Part shown: positions 1 to 10,382 of the stretch, in pieces
Numbering within the stretch: the stretch's first letter is position 1
Layout: every line of letters begins with the position of its first letter
Origin: Trichostrongylus colubriformis
Lineage: Eukaryota; Nematoda; Chromadorea; Rhabditida; Trichostrongylidae
Reading direction: 5' to 3'
DNA length: 64,000 nucleotides
NCBI GenBank assembly: GCA_963978905.1
Contig: OZ022256.1
Location: forward strand, 30,653,426 to 30,717,425
Made by a program: the position numbers and the translations under genes
Notes under the pieces: generated by a model
Seen by the model: only the letters and a program-made list of their open reading frames with translations
Told to the model about the DNA's origin: nothing
The model's database searches: none

Positions 1-1978
1 CATGCTCCACATGAAATGTAGAAATTCGTTTCTGCCTGTAATCACTGTTCTAATCTCTGTAGAATACTTCTACATTCTGAGACTCAAGCCCCGCAAGTTC
101 GAAAGCGGTTGGTGCGATTAATGTGATGACCGCCGAAGGAAGGTAGAGGTGCTACGTAATGCAGATTGGAAAGAAGGAATGAAAAGCTAAAAGCGAGAAA
201 AAGCCTCTCCCATCTTTTGGTACCGGCCAGAAAACGCTAGCGTGCGGCATCAGTGAAGTTTTAATAGGTCCAAGGCAGTTTCGTGACATTTCGCAGTCGT
301 ATTCAGCAATGATCTGCTCATTTCAGAGGTGTAGTTTGCCCTGTTGGACCTAGGATCTTCTAAGCCGCATCTAGTGCGCAGTTCACCACGAAAGGCGCCC
401 CATGGAGCCCTTATATCCCGCACGCTAATCTGGAGCAAACATAATTTCCATTAAATTAGTGCAACCACTGTCTTTTATGACTTACACCTCCGTGAAGTGA
501 CAGTGACCGCGTAAGCAGCAACTAGCCCATTCCACAGCGCTCACGATAGCGGTTTTCGGTTAGAATGTACATAATTTACCAGACAACGCCATTTGCATTT
601 TTCATTTACCAAAACACCGTAGCTTCTACCATAAACTTTATACAGATTGCTAGGCGTGGCAGTGAACATGGATGCATTTGAGGAGGACCTACCTAATCCC
701 TGCGTATGACAGCGAACACGGGCAAGTTTACGGCAGGGAACAAAACCTCGAAGTGTGCACTGCGAATCACAGTTAATCAGCCAGCCATACCCATTCGTCG
801 TGGTAGGTTTGAGCACAGCTGCTGGCGTTCTGAAGTAGTCATAATTCCATAAGTTACAATAGCGAGCGGTTTCAGATGCAAACCATAACTTTCAATGACT
901 AGATCAATAAGCCACAAATCAGGTTTCCGAGCCGTATCACCAGTGGCGCGTAAAACTACATATTCAACATTCCAGCGATGAATTGAATAACGAGAACTGG
1001 TACTTGTTCGCAACTGTTTCTAATTCAAAGGAAAGACTGATTGATCCTTACTCTGTCAGGCCACGTTTAATTATAATGAACTTAAATTTCACAACAGGAG
1101 GTCCAGAAAGAAGCTGCACCAAAATCAAGGTCCAATGTCCTAACTCATCCTAAAAAGAGCTCGACGTAGGAGTGTCTGGACCATAGCTGCTGCACTGAAG
1201 CTTCACCGTTGGCTATGCTTTTAGCACTTGCTGCTGCGGTGGTTCTTGTCGGTACGCTGCTTGGTGTGCTATTTTCAGGAATTTAATCTTGTGGAAAGGC
1301 CTAACGTACGCATCGCCTCAAAGAAAATGAACACGTTGAAGTGAAGCAGTTCCTTCAGCCCTTCGTGAGAGGGAACGAATTCAGCATCAGCCGCTAGTGC
1401 TACCTCAGCTTCGAAATTCCGCCTTGACCACTCTGTCATGCACCAGTCAGTGAACGATGGAGAATGTAAGAAATATCCGTGAAAGAAGCAGGCCATTGTG
1501 CTTCATCACAAAAGCAGTTCTATTTACCATGTACTTAGTTCAAAAATTCTCGTGCTCCTCGCATACATGGCACGAGCCCACTAAATTCTGACACAATGTC
1601 GGCACTGCCTCAAATCATCGCAATATCACAGGGCGAGCTATGATCCCCGTTCAGATTATTTTTGGCGATTGGAGTGTGATGGAAGCTGCACAGTGATTAG
1701 GAAATGCCTTAAGTTTCACAGGTCTCTGTTAGCTTCGATGGCTTCGAAAGACAGAAGAAGTTATGGCTATAAGACGGAAAGAATAGCAATGAGATGATGT
1801 AGCAGCACAACTCACCCCATGTTCATGTCACCACAAATTTTGTCGGCAGACACTTGTCCGAAATTTTGCGCGCAGACGGGCTGCCACACACCTTTGAATA
1901 ACACCTGTATGTCACCGCTAACTTCATTTCCATATGTCAGGCGGAATGAGATACCTGAAATTTTGAGAAGGAACGTAA
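1..1978. other. No gene recognised
   Basis: Only short open frames without splice-supported coding blocks are seen. Nothing in this stretch could be assigned. Confidence 0.5.
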
Positions 1979-2175
1979 GGCCGCTTTCATACTTTGCGCA
2001 CCGACGCCGTCACCGGCGGCGACGGCGTCAATTTGACGCGGCCACCGTCGGCGTCAAACTCACGCAACCATTTGCCCGCCGCCGACGACGGCGTCCATAG
2101 ATAATGCGCAGCGTGCAAAATTCTTGACCCAATCACACTACAGTATGGTGATTGTGGCCGCTTCGAATCTTCAAA
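1979..2175. mobile_element. Half copy of the same GGCCGCTTTCATACTTTGCG MITE
   Basis: After GTAA the sequence GGCCGCTTTCATACTTTGCG and about 190 bases that follow match the left arm of the element at 2424, including CACTACAGTATGG. The second arm is missing, so it is a solo arm or truncated copy. Confidence 0.8.
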
Positions 2176-2423
2176 ATCTCAAGCGATGAAGCAGCCCTTT
2201 TCCAATTAACGAACGGCTGTGATACTTCTTCGCACTGAATGCGTTCATAGCTAAGGTTCTGAGTTTTGGATTTAAGCGTAAAGAAAACAAAAAGTGTCGA
2301 TCGAGAAATAATGTAAAAGGAGACACGATTTGGGATTTCGGACGATAGCGCGTTGAGGATAAGATACGTATCGATCGACAGAATGAGCGCAACCGCGTCT
2401 ACGCGATTTCACATAGAGGATAA

Positions 2424-2846
2424 GGCCGCTTTCATACTTTGCGCACCGACGCCGTCACCGGCGGCAACGGCGTCAAGTTGACGTCGTCACCGCCGGCGTC
2501 AAACTCACGCAACCATTTGCCCGCCGCCGACGACGGCGTTCATAGATAATGCGCAGCGTTTGCAAAATTCTTGACCCAATCACACTACAGTATGGCGATT
2601 GTAGCCACTTCGAATCTTGGCGCTGTGCCAATATGATGATGGCGGCCGCTTCGTGCATTGGCACAGCGCCAAGATTCGAAGTGGCCACAATCGCCATACT
2701 GTAGTGTGATTGGGTCAAGAATTTTGCAAACGCTGCGCATTATCTAGGACGCCGTCATCGGCGGCGGGCAAATGGTTGCGTGAGTTTGACGACGGCGTCG
2801 AATCGACGCAGGTGACGGCGTCGGTGCGCAAAGTATGAAAGCGGCC
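2424..2846. mobile_element. Palindromic MITE flanked by TAA (PIF/Harbinger-like)
   Basis: The 423-bp element is an almost complete inverted repeat: one half begins GGCCGCTTTCATACTTTGCG and the other ends with its reverse complement. It is flanked by TAA at 2421-2423 and 2847-2849. The arms contain repeated CGGCG/CGACGGCGTC blocks, giving a GC-rich hairpin. A three-base TWA duplication is typical of PIF/Harbinger-derived MITEs. Confidence 0.85.
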
Positions 2847-3247
2847 TAAGATACGTATAGATCGAAAAATTAGCGCATCCGCGTAACAGTAGTTTGGGAT
2901 TAATCGGCATCCGCGATTTCTGATATTTGCACAATGCAGAGAGGCTAACATGGTAGGATGTGGCAACTACAAAAGATATCGTGGATATGCTGATCAGCCA
3001 AAAATCCTAAAACATTGGGTATGAACACAGCCTTACGATTGAAAACAAGATCAAGTAGTGGCGACGATCACTGATTTCACTTCCGAGACCACTTTCAGAT
3101 ATAAGAGCGCCTTTTTCAAATGACTTAACACGGCTGTGACTACGCTTCTTGCAAACATTGATAGGAACAATAGACCGCGTGATGGCGGGCAACCAGTGGT
3201 TGGAAGAAGCATAACCTTATTGGAAACTATGTATTCCGATAACGAAC

Positions 3248-3543
3248 CGGTGCATCCTTGCTCATCAGATGCGTCTGCACAGTCAATATTGCCATCACAA
3301 AGTTGCCGACGTGAGAGACATTTTCCATCGTTACAAACTGCCTCAGAACAAGTAGAACACATGAAAAGGATAAATAACGTTTGAATGGACAAAAATTATA
3401 GCAATCACCCAAAATCTTTCGTAGCTCCGGTATTCTTCACAGTTCAGATATTTTGCTTCAGGCGAAGGAGGATTTAGTGGAGGAGAAGCCGATAAGGTTG
3501 AGACTGAGCCGATGAGAAGTCCGTCAAGGATGAGCATCTTCAC
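3248..3543 (-). CDS. Probable secreted protein: signal peptide exon plus LDLa module (3' end missing)
   Basis: Exon 1 (3543-3409) starts with ATG and encodes 45 residues beginning MKMLILDGLLIGSVSTLSA, which reads as a signal peptide, followed by a Pro-rich linker and a Cys. A 67-bp intron (3408-3342; donor GTGATT, acceptor TTCTGAG) leads in phase to exon 2 (3341-3248), which encodes AVCNDGKC, RRQLCDGNIDC and ADASDEQGC. That is an LDL-receptor class A repeat with the calcium-binding CDG..DC.D.SDE signature. The first Cys of the module would be the one in exon 1, giving an unusually long first spacing. The next donor (GTTCGT) is weak. This could be an independent gene or an alternative start of the modular lectin gene upstream on the same strand. 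Further exons toward 1 were not recognised. Confidence 0.5.
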
Positions 3544-3599
3544 GCTTCAGAAATCCATCCCTACACAGAAAAAGTGCTTCGCTAACCCCGATGCTCTCT

Positions 3600-5228
3600 T
3601 TTCCTGATCCTGGAAATTCGATTCCCATCTCTTTACACCCCTACATATAGCGCACTCCGGGACTCCACTGACCCCTGCTCACAGCGACTACTCCGAATAG
3701 CGAATGAGTTTACCTTCCTACTGACCGCGCTATCTAACTCATCAGGTCGAAAGAGTATCGGTGATGACTACGGTTATTGTTATCCTTGGTATACATCAGA
3801 GCGGTGGCAGTGGGGTGAGTTTTGTGAATCATATCACGTTGTAATGGGATGATGTGCGGCTCAACATATGCTGTGCCACACATCCTCACTGGACAGCAAA
3901 AAGTTGTGGTGATCATCTGAGGTTCAGATTGCCCGTTTCTTCTTAAACATCCTCCTGGTAACGCGACACTGAATTACACACGGTATGATGCCTCTGGCAA
4001 TGTATCGGCCTTTCGAACACAATGTGTAAGTGAGCTGTTTCCCATCTCGATTCACGCATTCACTCCACAAACCTGAGTGGGGTACAAATTGAAAGTGTGG
4101 TGCAGTTCACGTCACGAATACACTTCACCGACCAACCATGCGATGCTCGAGATGATGGAGATGTCACCTGACGACGAGGAGCTTCTCTTAATGCCAGCCT
4201 GGAAGCAAATTGATGGACAGGAGATATTCTATGTGGTAATGAAGTGATTGTCTATTAGTGTCATTATGTTTTGTAACAATTATCAACTGCAATGGTACTC
4301 GCTCTCTCGACCACTGACCGTTTAGGCGATCGTGTTTTTTTTTTCTGGCAATGCTCATAACTGGGGTTTGGCGACTATGGCTCTCCTGCGAGAAGATTCC
4401 GACATTAATCGATTGGGGTCAATGTGAAGGAAGGGCAACAGTGGGAATGGTTGGGTAAACCATTTTACATACAAGAATTGCTCTTGCACAAACAGATCAT
4501 TTCCCATTCCGAACATCCTTATTTTCTCCAAACCTGTGATAATGCGTCTAACATGCCTGCTATCCTCCGGGGTTGAGTCACATAACAGGTTTGCATACTA
4601 TCCTTATCGCTGAACGTCTGATACCCCAAAACGTGAATTCAAAAATTCGTCAATGCTTTTGATCGATACATTCGCATCTTTTGTTTATGGCGAATGTGCG
4701 AATAACTCTAAACGTCGGCTAGGAACACGATTCCAGTGAGCTTCGTGATGAATAGATCTGAAAGGATGACGAAGAGATAGAGACAGTCATACATATTATT
4801 TATTTCTACCGTACAGCAAATAGTCCTACTCAACACCACTGCAGGAAGGAAGCATGGTCAAACCCAGTGTTAAGGAAATTTATTACTATTGACCACTCCT
4901 CCATTCCAACAACCCAGAATATTTTCCCCCGGCGATTCATCGACCCATACTTGACTCTGCCCGAAAGCCTGCGTTCTCAAAATGAAGCGCAGAGCGCCTC
5001 CTAAGGACGCGTGATCAAGGGGAGTAGAGTATGGGAGAATTCGCGAAATGTCGATGAATGTCACGTATTCCGAGCAATTCGGGAAACTGGAAAATTGGAA
5101 AAGTAGAACTTTTGAGAAAAGGGCATGGGCATTGTAGCCGTTCATATGAAGGAATGGCGCAGAAAACCAATCACAAACTGACTTGTTTAATTCATACTGA
5201 CACTGGGTCGATGTGGGTCGGGGGAGGC
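3600..5228. other. No gene recognised
   Basis: AT-rich unique-looking DNA with short open frames. No exon with two good splice borders and a recognisable block was found. Confidence 0.45.
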
Positions 5229-5365
5229 GCAACCTTAGGGAGTGTAGCCTTATGTCGAATTTTCGCTTTGCGGCGTCGCACTCGTGGCGCCATAAGCTGG
5301 ACTTGCCGCAGTCGGTTGGAATTCCGCTCAGGACGCATTGTGCTGGCACCGGGAGGGGACTTTGA
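5229..5365 (+). repeat. Dispersed repeat D3, copy 1
   Basis: GTCGAATTTTCGC, then GTTTGGAATTCCGCTCA-type, then GGGGACTTTGAAG align with 27805-27925 (plus) and with the reverse complement of 28258-28345. The open frames of 132 and 186 codons across this stretch are not shared by the other copies, so I read it as repeat DNA. Confidence 0.6.
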
Positions 5366-5849
5366 AGAAATAGCTGTTTTCCATGATTACTGTGAACGTT
5401 GTCCCTGCCTACTTGCTTATTTGATTGCAAGCTTACGTAGTATTTATTATCTGTGATGCTTGCGCATCTCCTATGAAGCTTTAAAGGGTAAAGCGTAAAA
5501 CTTCAAGGGGAGTGTACGCAATGAACGCAATCACACGCGAAGAAATCAATTTGCACTCGCCGCGGCCGCGCGAAAATTCGACATAAGGCTACACACCCCG
5601 AGGATCTGAATTTAGCCTAAGCTTGAAAGGGGAAGGAAGGTTGGGTGAATGAACCATATTCCACTGAGGAAGCCCTTCACACAAAACTTAATTCATCCAC
5701 ATCAAAACTCTTTCCCCTCCCTAGGCTTGGGCTAAGATTATCATCCCCATTTCACATGAAAAAACCGCCTGCCATTATTTAAAGTAGGAATGAAGTCATG
5801 GAAGTGTCCTTTGCATGTTTCCACGACTATGTAGCGAGCTTGCAATATA

Positions 5850-6660
5850 GGGGGTGCCAATAAAAGGAGCAATTTTGCTCACCGCTCACATCCATCCGCC
5901 AAGTATATAAAACATAGGGAAACGAAAGAGATCAAAGTATCAGGGCAAAATATTCCTGAAACGCACGCTCCTTCAGAAACAGAAGCAAGCTGACACTCAA
6001 TACTTTCACCTTCATCAAAGTGGAGCCTTCAGTTGGCGCAGTGGGCACCTACGGTATCAAGGTGCGCTTGAAACAGTGGAACCAGGTTACGTGGTGGATT
6101 TTTGTGGGGGGAGGGGTTCCTAAGTATGCGGCTTCCTAAGGCCTTTCGGTTCATGTGGGTAATAGAGTTCTTGCTGCTCGGACAACGCTGCTATGATCCG
6201 GAGTGTCATCATTCATACCTCTAACCCCCCTCTGGAAGATTTCAGTGGTGAGCACGTTTCGGTTCTTGGAAACGAAGGATATTGGGAGCCTGGAGAAACG
6301 GGATATTTAAGGGCATCGCCCGATATGAATCCGCTCAGGTAGAGTAAACGAACCTTAGCAAGGGTGTGAACGAGAGGCAAAATCTCGGATTTTGGAATTT
6401 TGCCGTGTTGAGGTGACACATCATAATCACTCGGAATAAGTCCCGATCCTGCTGGTGCAGTAGGGTCTCACGGAATTTAGTGATAGTATAGGGTATGCTC
6501 TTGAATTTGGGAATGGAAATACCTCATAAGGATTTGCTGACCTTCGACTGAAGTAGGGCTGAAAGTGGAAGAAAGAAAAATCACTGTTTTTCATTGCTGT
6601 ATACCTGGAGTCGCGTCTCTTCCATCCAACCCACATTGCCCCCTGATTCTTTCTCCCACT
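5850..6660 (+). repeat. Dispersed repeat D1, copy 1
   Basis: This region matches 32090-32800 in direct orientation over several hundred bases with many differences. Shared blocks include ATTTTGCTCAC, AAACATAGGGAAAC, AGCAAGCTGA and GCCTTCA, the region around CTGCTCGGACAACG, and TTTTGCCGTGTTGAGGTGACAC. No transposase or terminal repeats were found. Confidence 0.7.
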
Positions 6661-7284
6661 CACATTCCTCTGGGGAACTCCAATACGGGGCCGTGCGAAT
6701 ATTTCGTCGATTCCCCCGCTCTGCATCGGAACGCGGCTATACAGGAGTCATACATGAACGCGAGTTAACTGGTCAGGTAAACTGACGCGCAAAATCCTCA
6801 GCGTTATCAACCATTTCATTTTTCACAATCGGTGAGAATACTTGAGACGGTCTACTCGGGTAACCGTTTTGTGAAAATTTGATCCCTCCAAGACCCCTAG
6901 CAAGACTCTCCAACTGCAATGGTTATTGAGATGTTGAATTTGGGGACATGATATTGGCACGTTAATCGTGCAGGGAACTGTCAATGTTCTACGTTCATAG
7001 GTAGCGGGAACGGAAATTTGAGTTTTTCTTCTCTCGTGTAGTTATGCTGTATTTGTTAATACGGGACACTTGCCTTCGAAAACCTGAATCCAGCAGAGAT
7101 ATATTCCCTCAAAATCGTCCACATCGGTATTGTGGACAGAGCCACGAGGGTTATGTAGCAAATGGGCGGCGGCCACGCAACAGGTGACCTAGTGGGAAAG
7201 CAAATCAACACTGGGGCGAAACTACGGACTACGTTCCCCGCCTACAACTGTTGAAGGGTGTATGTCGCTAGGAGCGATCCCTTG
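6661..7284. other. No gene recognised
   Basis: Spacer between repeat D1 copy 1 and the foldback repeat. I see nothing in it that I can support. Confidence 0.45.
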
Positions 7285-8060
7285 TAGCAATTTGCCAATG
7301 GGGCACATGGCCATAGCCGCCACCCTAACGCCGATCATTGGGTGTGTCTACTTACGACAGAAAATCGCTTAGCCGTCGATTGCCCTTTGGAGCCCGGCAG
7401 AGCGTGGCTGCGTCACCTCTGCACTTCCACCCATGCCAAACTGCCTCCTTCACCCATGCCACACTGCCTCGCTTGAAAGCTGCCATGCCGTGCCACTGGC
7501 ACTCGCACCCGCCGCACCGCTCGCCGCGGGCGGCCACGCGATTTTTTGTCGTAAGGAGCACACCTCCTATCATTCGACGCATCTTCTGCGACGGGAGACG
7601 GGACGAACAAGTCGTGCACTTCACCAAGCCCTCAGAATTTTGTCAATGATAATTACCAGATGAAGAACCTTATTGAACAAGCACTGCAAATTGCTCAGAA
7701 GGCATGCATCACAAGTCCAAGAATTGTAATGCAACCACCCCGAAGTAAACAACTAGTGTTTTCGTCGTTAAAAACGTTAAAACGCTAAAAAAAACAACGT
7801 CAAACTATCGTTAAAACGTAGAGGAGAATTAAAGTCCGAGGATGGGGGGGGGGGGGGGGGGAAGGACAGAATCCACGCTTAGATCAGCAGTTGACGAGAA
7901 TCAGGTTTGCAAAAGGTCGTCCGTTGTTTATTGACGGACGCCGATCAATTACGAAAATCTGAGAGTTCGATGATTCGATGATGAGAACGTCGCAGAAGAT
8001 GCGACAAATATTCAGCGGTAGGGTGGCAGCTACGGCCCATGTACCCCAATGGAAATGAGC
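7285..8060. repeat. Decayed foldback repeat
   Basis: The left arm around 7289-7325 (CCAATGGGGCACATGGCC, AGCCGCCACCCTAACG) matches the reverse complement of 8022-8055. Inside, CGCATCTTCTGCGACG at 7579 pairs with CGTCGCAGAAGATGCG at 7988. The GC-rich part between 7430 and 7560 is open in several frames but is bounded by these repeats. A run of 20 G follows at about 7843. Confidence 0.45.
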
Positions 8061-8443
8061 TGCAGGGGCAGCACCAACGACCGTCTGTCCTGTCGAAAGG
8101 TTGTTCGACGTAAGTCAAACGGGTTGCCGTTTTTTGAATTTTCGATTATCTGCGGGGAATCTGTGAGAAAGAGGGGAATATCTTCCGGCTCATAGTGCAT
8201 TCTGTTTGAGTACTGCCTCTATTACTGTAACGTGATTTGTGAAAAACTAATTCCATGCAATTCCCTCGCACGACTCCCTCAAGATGTTTGACACGTCAGT
8301 GACACATAGATTCCCAGCATTCTGTGGAATGACTCCCTGACCAAGGGAGTACCCAAAATTATTACGACGAGCCTAACCAACCTTGAATCGTTCCTTCCTG
8401 GTCATTGGTCAGCTGCACTTGTAGCAATGTCTGCCATTTTCAG

Positions 8444-8692
8444 ATTCACCCGAATCGTGCCGTCACTCGAGAAGTGTTCATCGACGGTGTCAAACAGGGC
8501 ACACGATACGCTGGTGAATTCACAACCGTCGAGTACGAGCCGGGGCTAATCTTCGTCAACTATTTACCCTTTGAGGATACTGTATGTTTATTTATGCAAG
8601 AGACACGCTTTGTCATGTTTTCTTTTCAGCAGAAAAACCGCAAATCACGACGGCTGAAAGTTGGTGGCAACAGTCCCGCCTTTCATGCCTAG
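8444..8692 (+). CDS. Unrecognised protein, C-terminal two exons
   Basis: Exon 8444-8581 has a strong acceptor (CCATTTTCAG) and a strong donor (GTATGT), and reads 46 codons in phase 0, including REVFIDGVKQGTRYAGEF, TTVEYEPGLIFVNYLPF and EDT. Exon 8630-8692 (acceptor TTTTCAG) continues in phase with a basic tail, KNRKSRRLKVGG, and a TAG stop. The composition (charged beta-like pattern, no stop in 67 codons, two good splice sites) looks coding, but I do not recognise the family. Upstream exons were not found. The second exon alone would be unconvincing, so the terminal part is less sure than the first. Confidence 0.45.
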   Translation: MHPNRAVTREVFIDGVKQGTRYAGEFTTVEYEPGLIFVNYLPFEDTVCLFMQETRFVMFSFQQKNRKSRRLKVGGNSPAFHA

Positions 8693-9214
8693 TGAATAGG
8701 AAAAAATTTACACAACAAATTTCTTTGCTTCAATTTCTGCTCCTGAAGTTACCAGTTTTTTTTCAGAGTATGTTAGAAAGTCTTAAATGCACGCAACCTG
8801 CACACCGTGGCCACAGTCCCCAAAGTGGATGTCTGCCCGACGACGTAAGCTCAGTGCGTCTCGGTATTGGAGAGTAAATCAATTATGAAAATTCCAGTAT
8901 TCTGGCGGATACTTACGCAAAAACTGGGATATGTTGCACTCGAAGCTCACCGAACTGGCCGCGAAAACCGAGCAGAAATGATCGTATTTCAGTCGTTGGA
9001 TGTACTGTTTAGAATAAAGTCGAAAAATCGCATCGCCTCACCCGTAGCCAAATATACTGCAGATGGAGGTTGCGTAATCAGCCGAAAAACCATCGTCGCA
9101 CACGTTCGCCCACGTGTTGTTCTTCGACACTCGCAGTACGCTATTCAACAGTTCGTAGTGCACATCTCCTTGAAAGAAGCTTTAAGAGCATTGTCAGGGG
9201 TAATTATGTCCGAT
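8693..9214. other. No gene recognised
   Basis: Spacer between the unrecognised plus-strand gene end and repeat D2. It has one open frame of 117 codons with no good splice context and no family match that I can see. Confidence 0.4.
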
Positions 9215-9455
9215 TATTGAATATGAAAGTAGAGGTGCCAAGTAGTGCAACGGTAAAGAAAGAATGCAAGAAATGGCCAAAACCACAGAAGTGAGACCCT
9301 CCCTTGTACTCATCCCTATCGCAACGAGCTCTACCGCACCTCTTGCTGATGGAAGGGGTGGGGCAACAGCCATGCCAGATGTCGGCATTGCCCGCCCCAC
9401 CACTGCTTCAACACGACGCGCCGCGATGAAGACGGCGGCGCTACGATAAAGCGCA
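9215..9455 (+). repeat. Dispersed repeat D2, copy 1
   Basis: This matches 30815-31040 in direct orientation: GAATATGAAA, CAAAGAAAG-like, GAAATGGCCAAAA, AGTGAGACCCTCCC, and later a CACGATAAAG-like stretch. No coding potential is shared by the copies. Confidence 0.55.
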
Positions 9456-10382
9456 TAGGGCAGCCTTTCAACGCGAGGTTCTCTACACATCATATCTTAA
9501 AACTTGTTCGTTCACTGGTAACACATTTTACCGACCCTTGTTACCCTCGCTATCCCTAATGATTTCTATCCGTGGACTACCGGTGGTTAATGGCACAAGA
9601 AAATGTTTACTTTTGACTACTGAGGTCCCAATTTACTGGCGAACGAATCTTCGCTAACGATCAAATGACGGCGTGTCCTTGTGTGACAACCGTCAAGAGA
9701 GTAGTAAAACCCACAAGAGGAATAGGAATCAAAAACTTTTCAAAATGTTACCATTCAAAGACACTGAAGGGGGCAGGGAAGGAGAGTATCCTTGGGCACA
9801 GTGTTCTCTGTGAACGAAAATTTGAGCTCAGAAGAGACAATGCGTAGCGAAGCTTGCGATGAAAAAAGCGCCATTAATGAGCTACTGCGATCTCAGCGCG
9901 CTTCACCTCGAACCACACGCCAGTTGCCTGCCGGTCGTGGACAGAAGGCGGAATTCACTTACTCTATGATGATGATGTTTAACAAATGAAATATCAAACA
10001 GAATTAAACGAGTAAAACAATGAACGGGTGAAAAAGTGAAGAAGTATGAAAAACAGTTTATGGTAGTAAATATCCAATGAATCCACACAAGACGTCCTGG
10101 CAAGGCATCGTGCTGCAACTACAGTTGCTACGAGCAAGTAGCGTAAGCCAAAATTGCCCCTTGCCCCTTTTTCGATGACTTTGATTGCTTCCTTTAGCAT
10201 CGATTCTGAACTTCCGTGTCACTAACCACTAAGCATAAGGAAATTTGGTTAACCTTATCTTGGGGTTGCAGTCGGGCACTTTCAAACATAGTGAGCGGTG
10301 ATATTGAGGTGTAAACTATGAATAGGACAAGCGATAAATAGCAACGTTTGGACAAAGGACGAAAAATGGCTCCAATACTCAC
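9456..10382. other. Possible 3' continuation of the modular lectin gene, unresolved
   Basis: The last supported exon of the minus-strand modular gene ends at 10383 with a GTGAGT donor in phase 1, so further exons must lie below it. A small Cys-containing stretch near 10245-10285 has splice-like borders, but the evidence was too weak to add it. Confidence 0.35.

Noticed and set aside
4870..5456. Overlapping open frames of 186 (minus) and 132 (plus) codons
   Set aside because: They cross dispersed repeat D3; the frames are not kept in the other copies and no protein family or splice context supports them.
7843..7862. Run of 20 G, and similar G or C runs near 19167 and 50733
   Set aside because: Simple homopolymer runs; their length is unreliable in sequencing and no function can be claimed.
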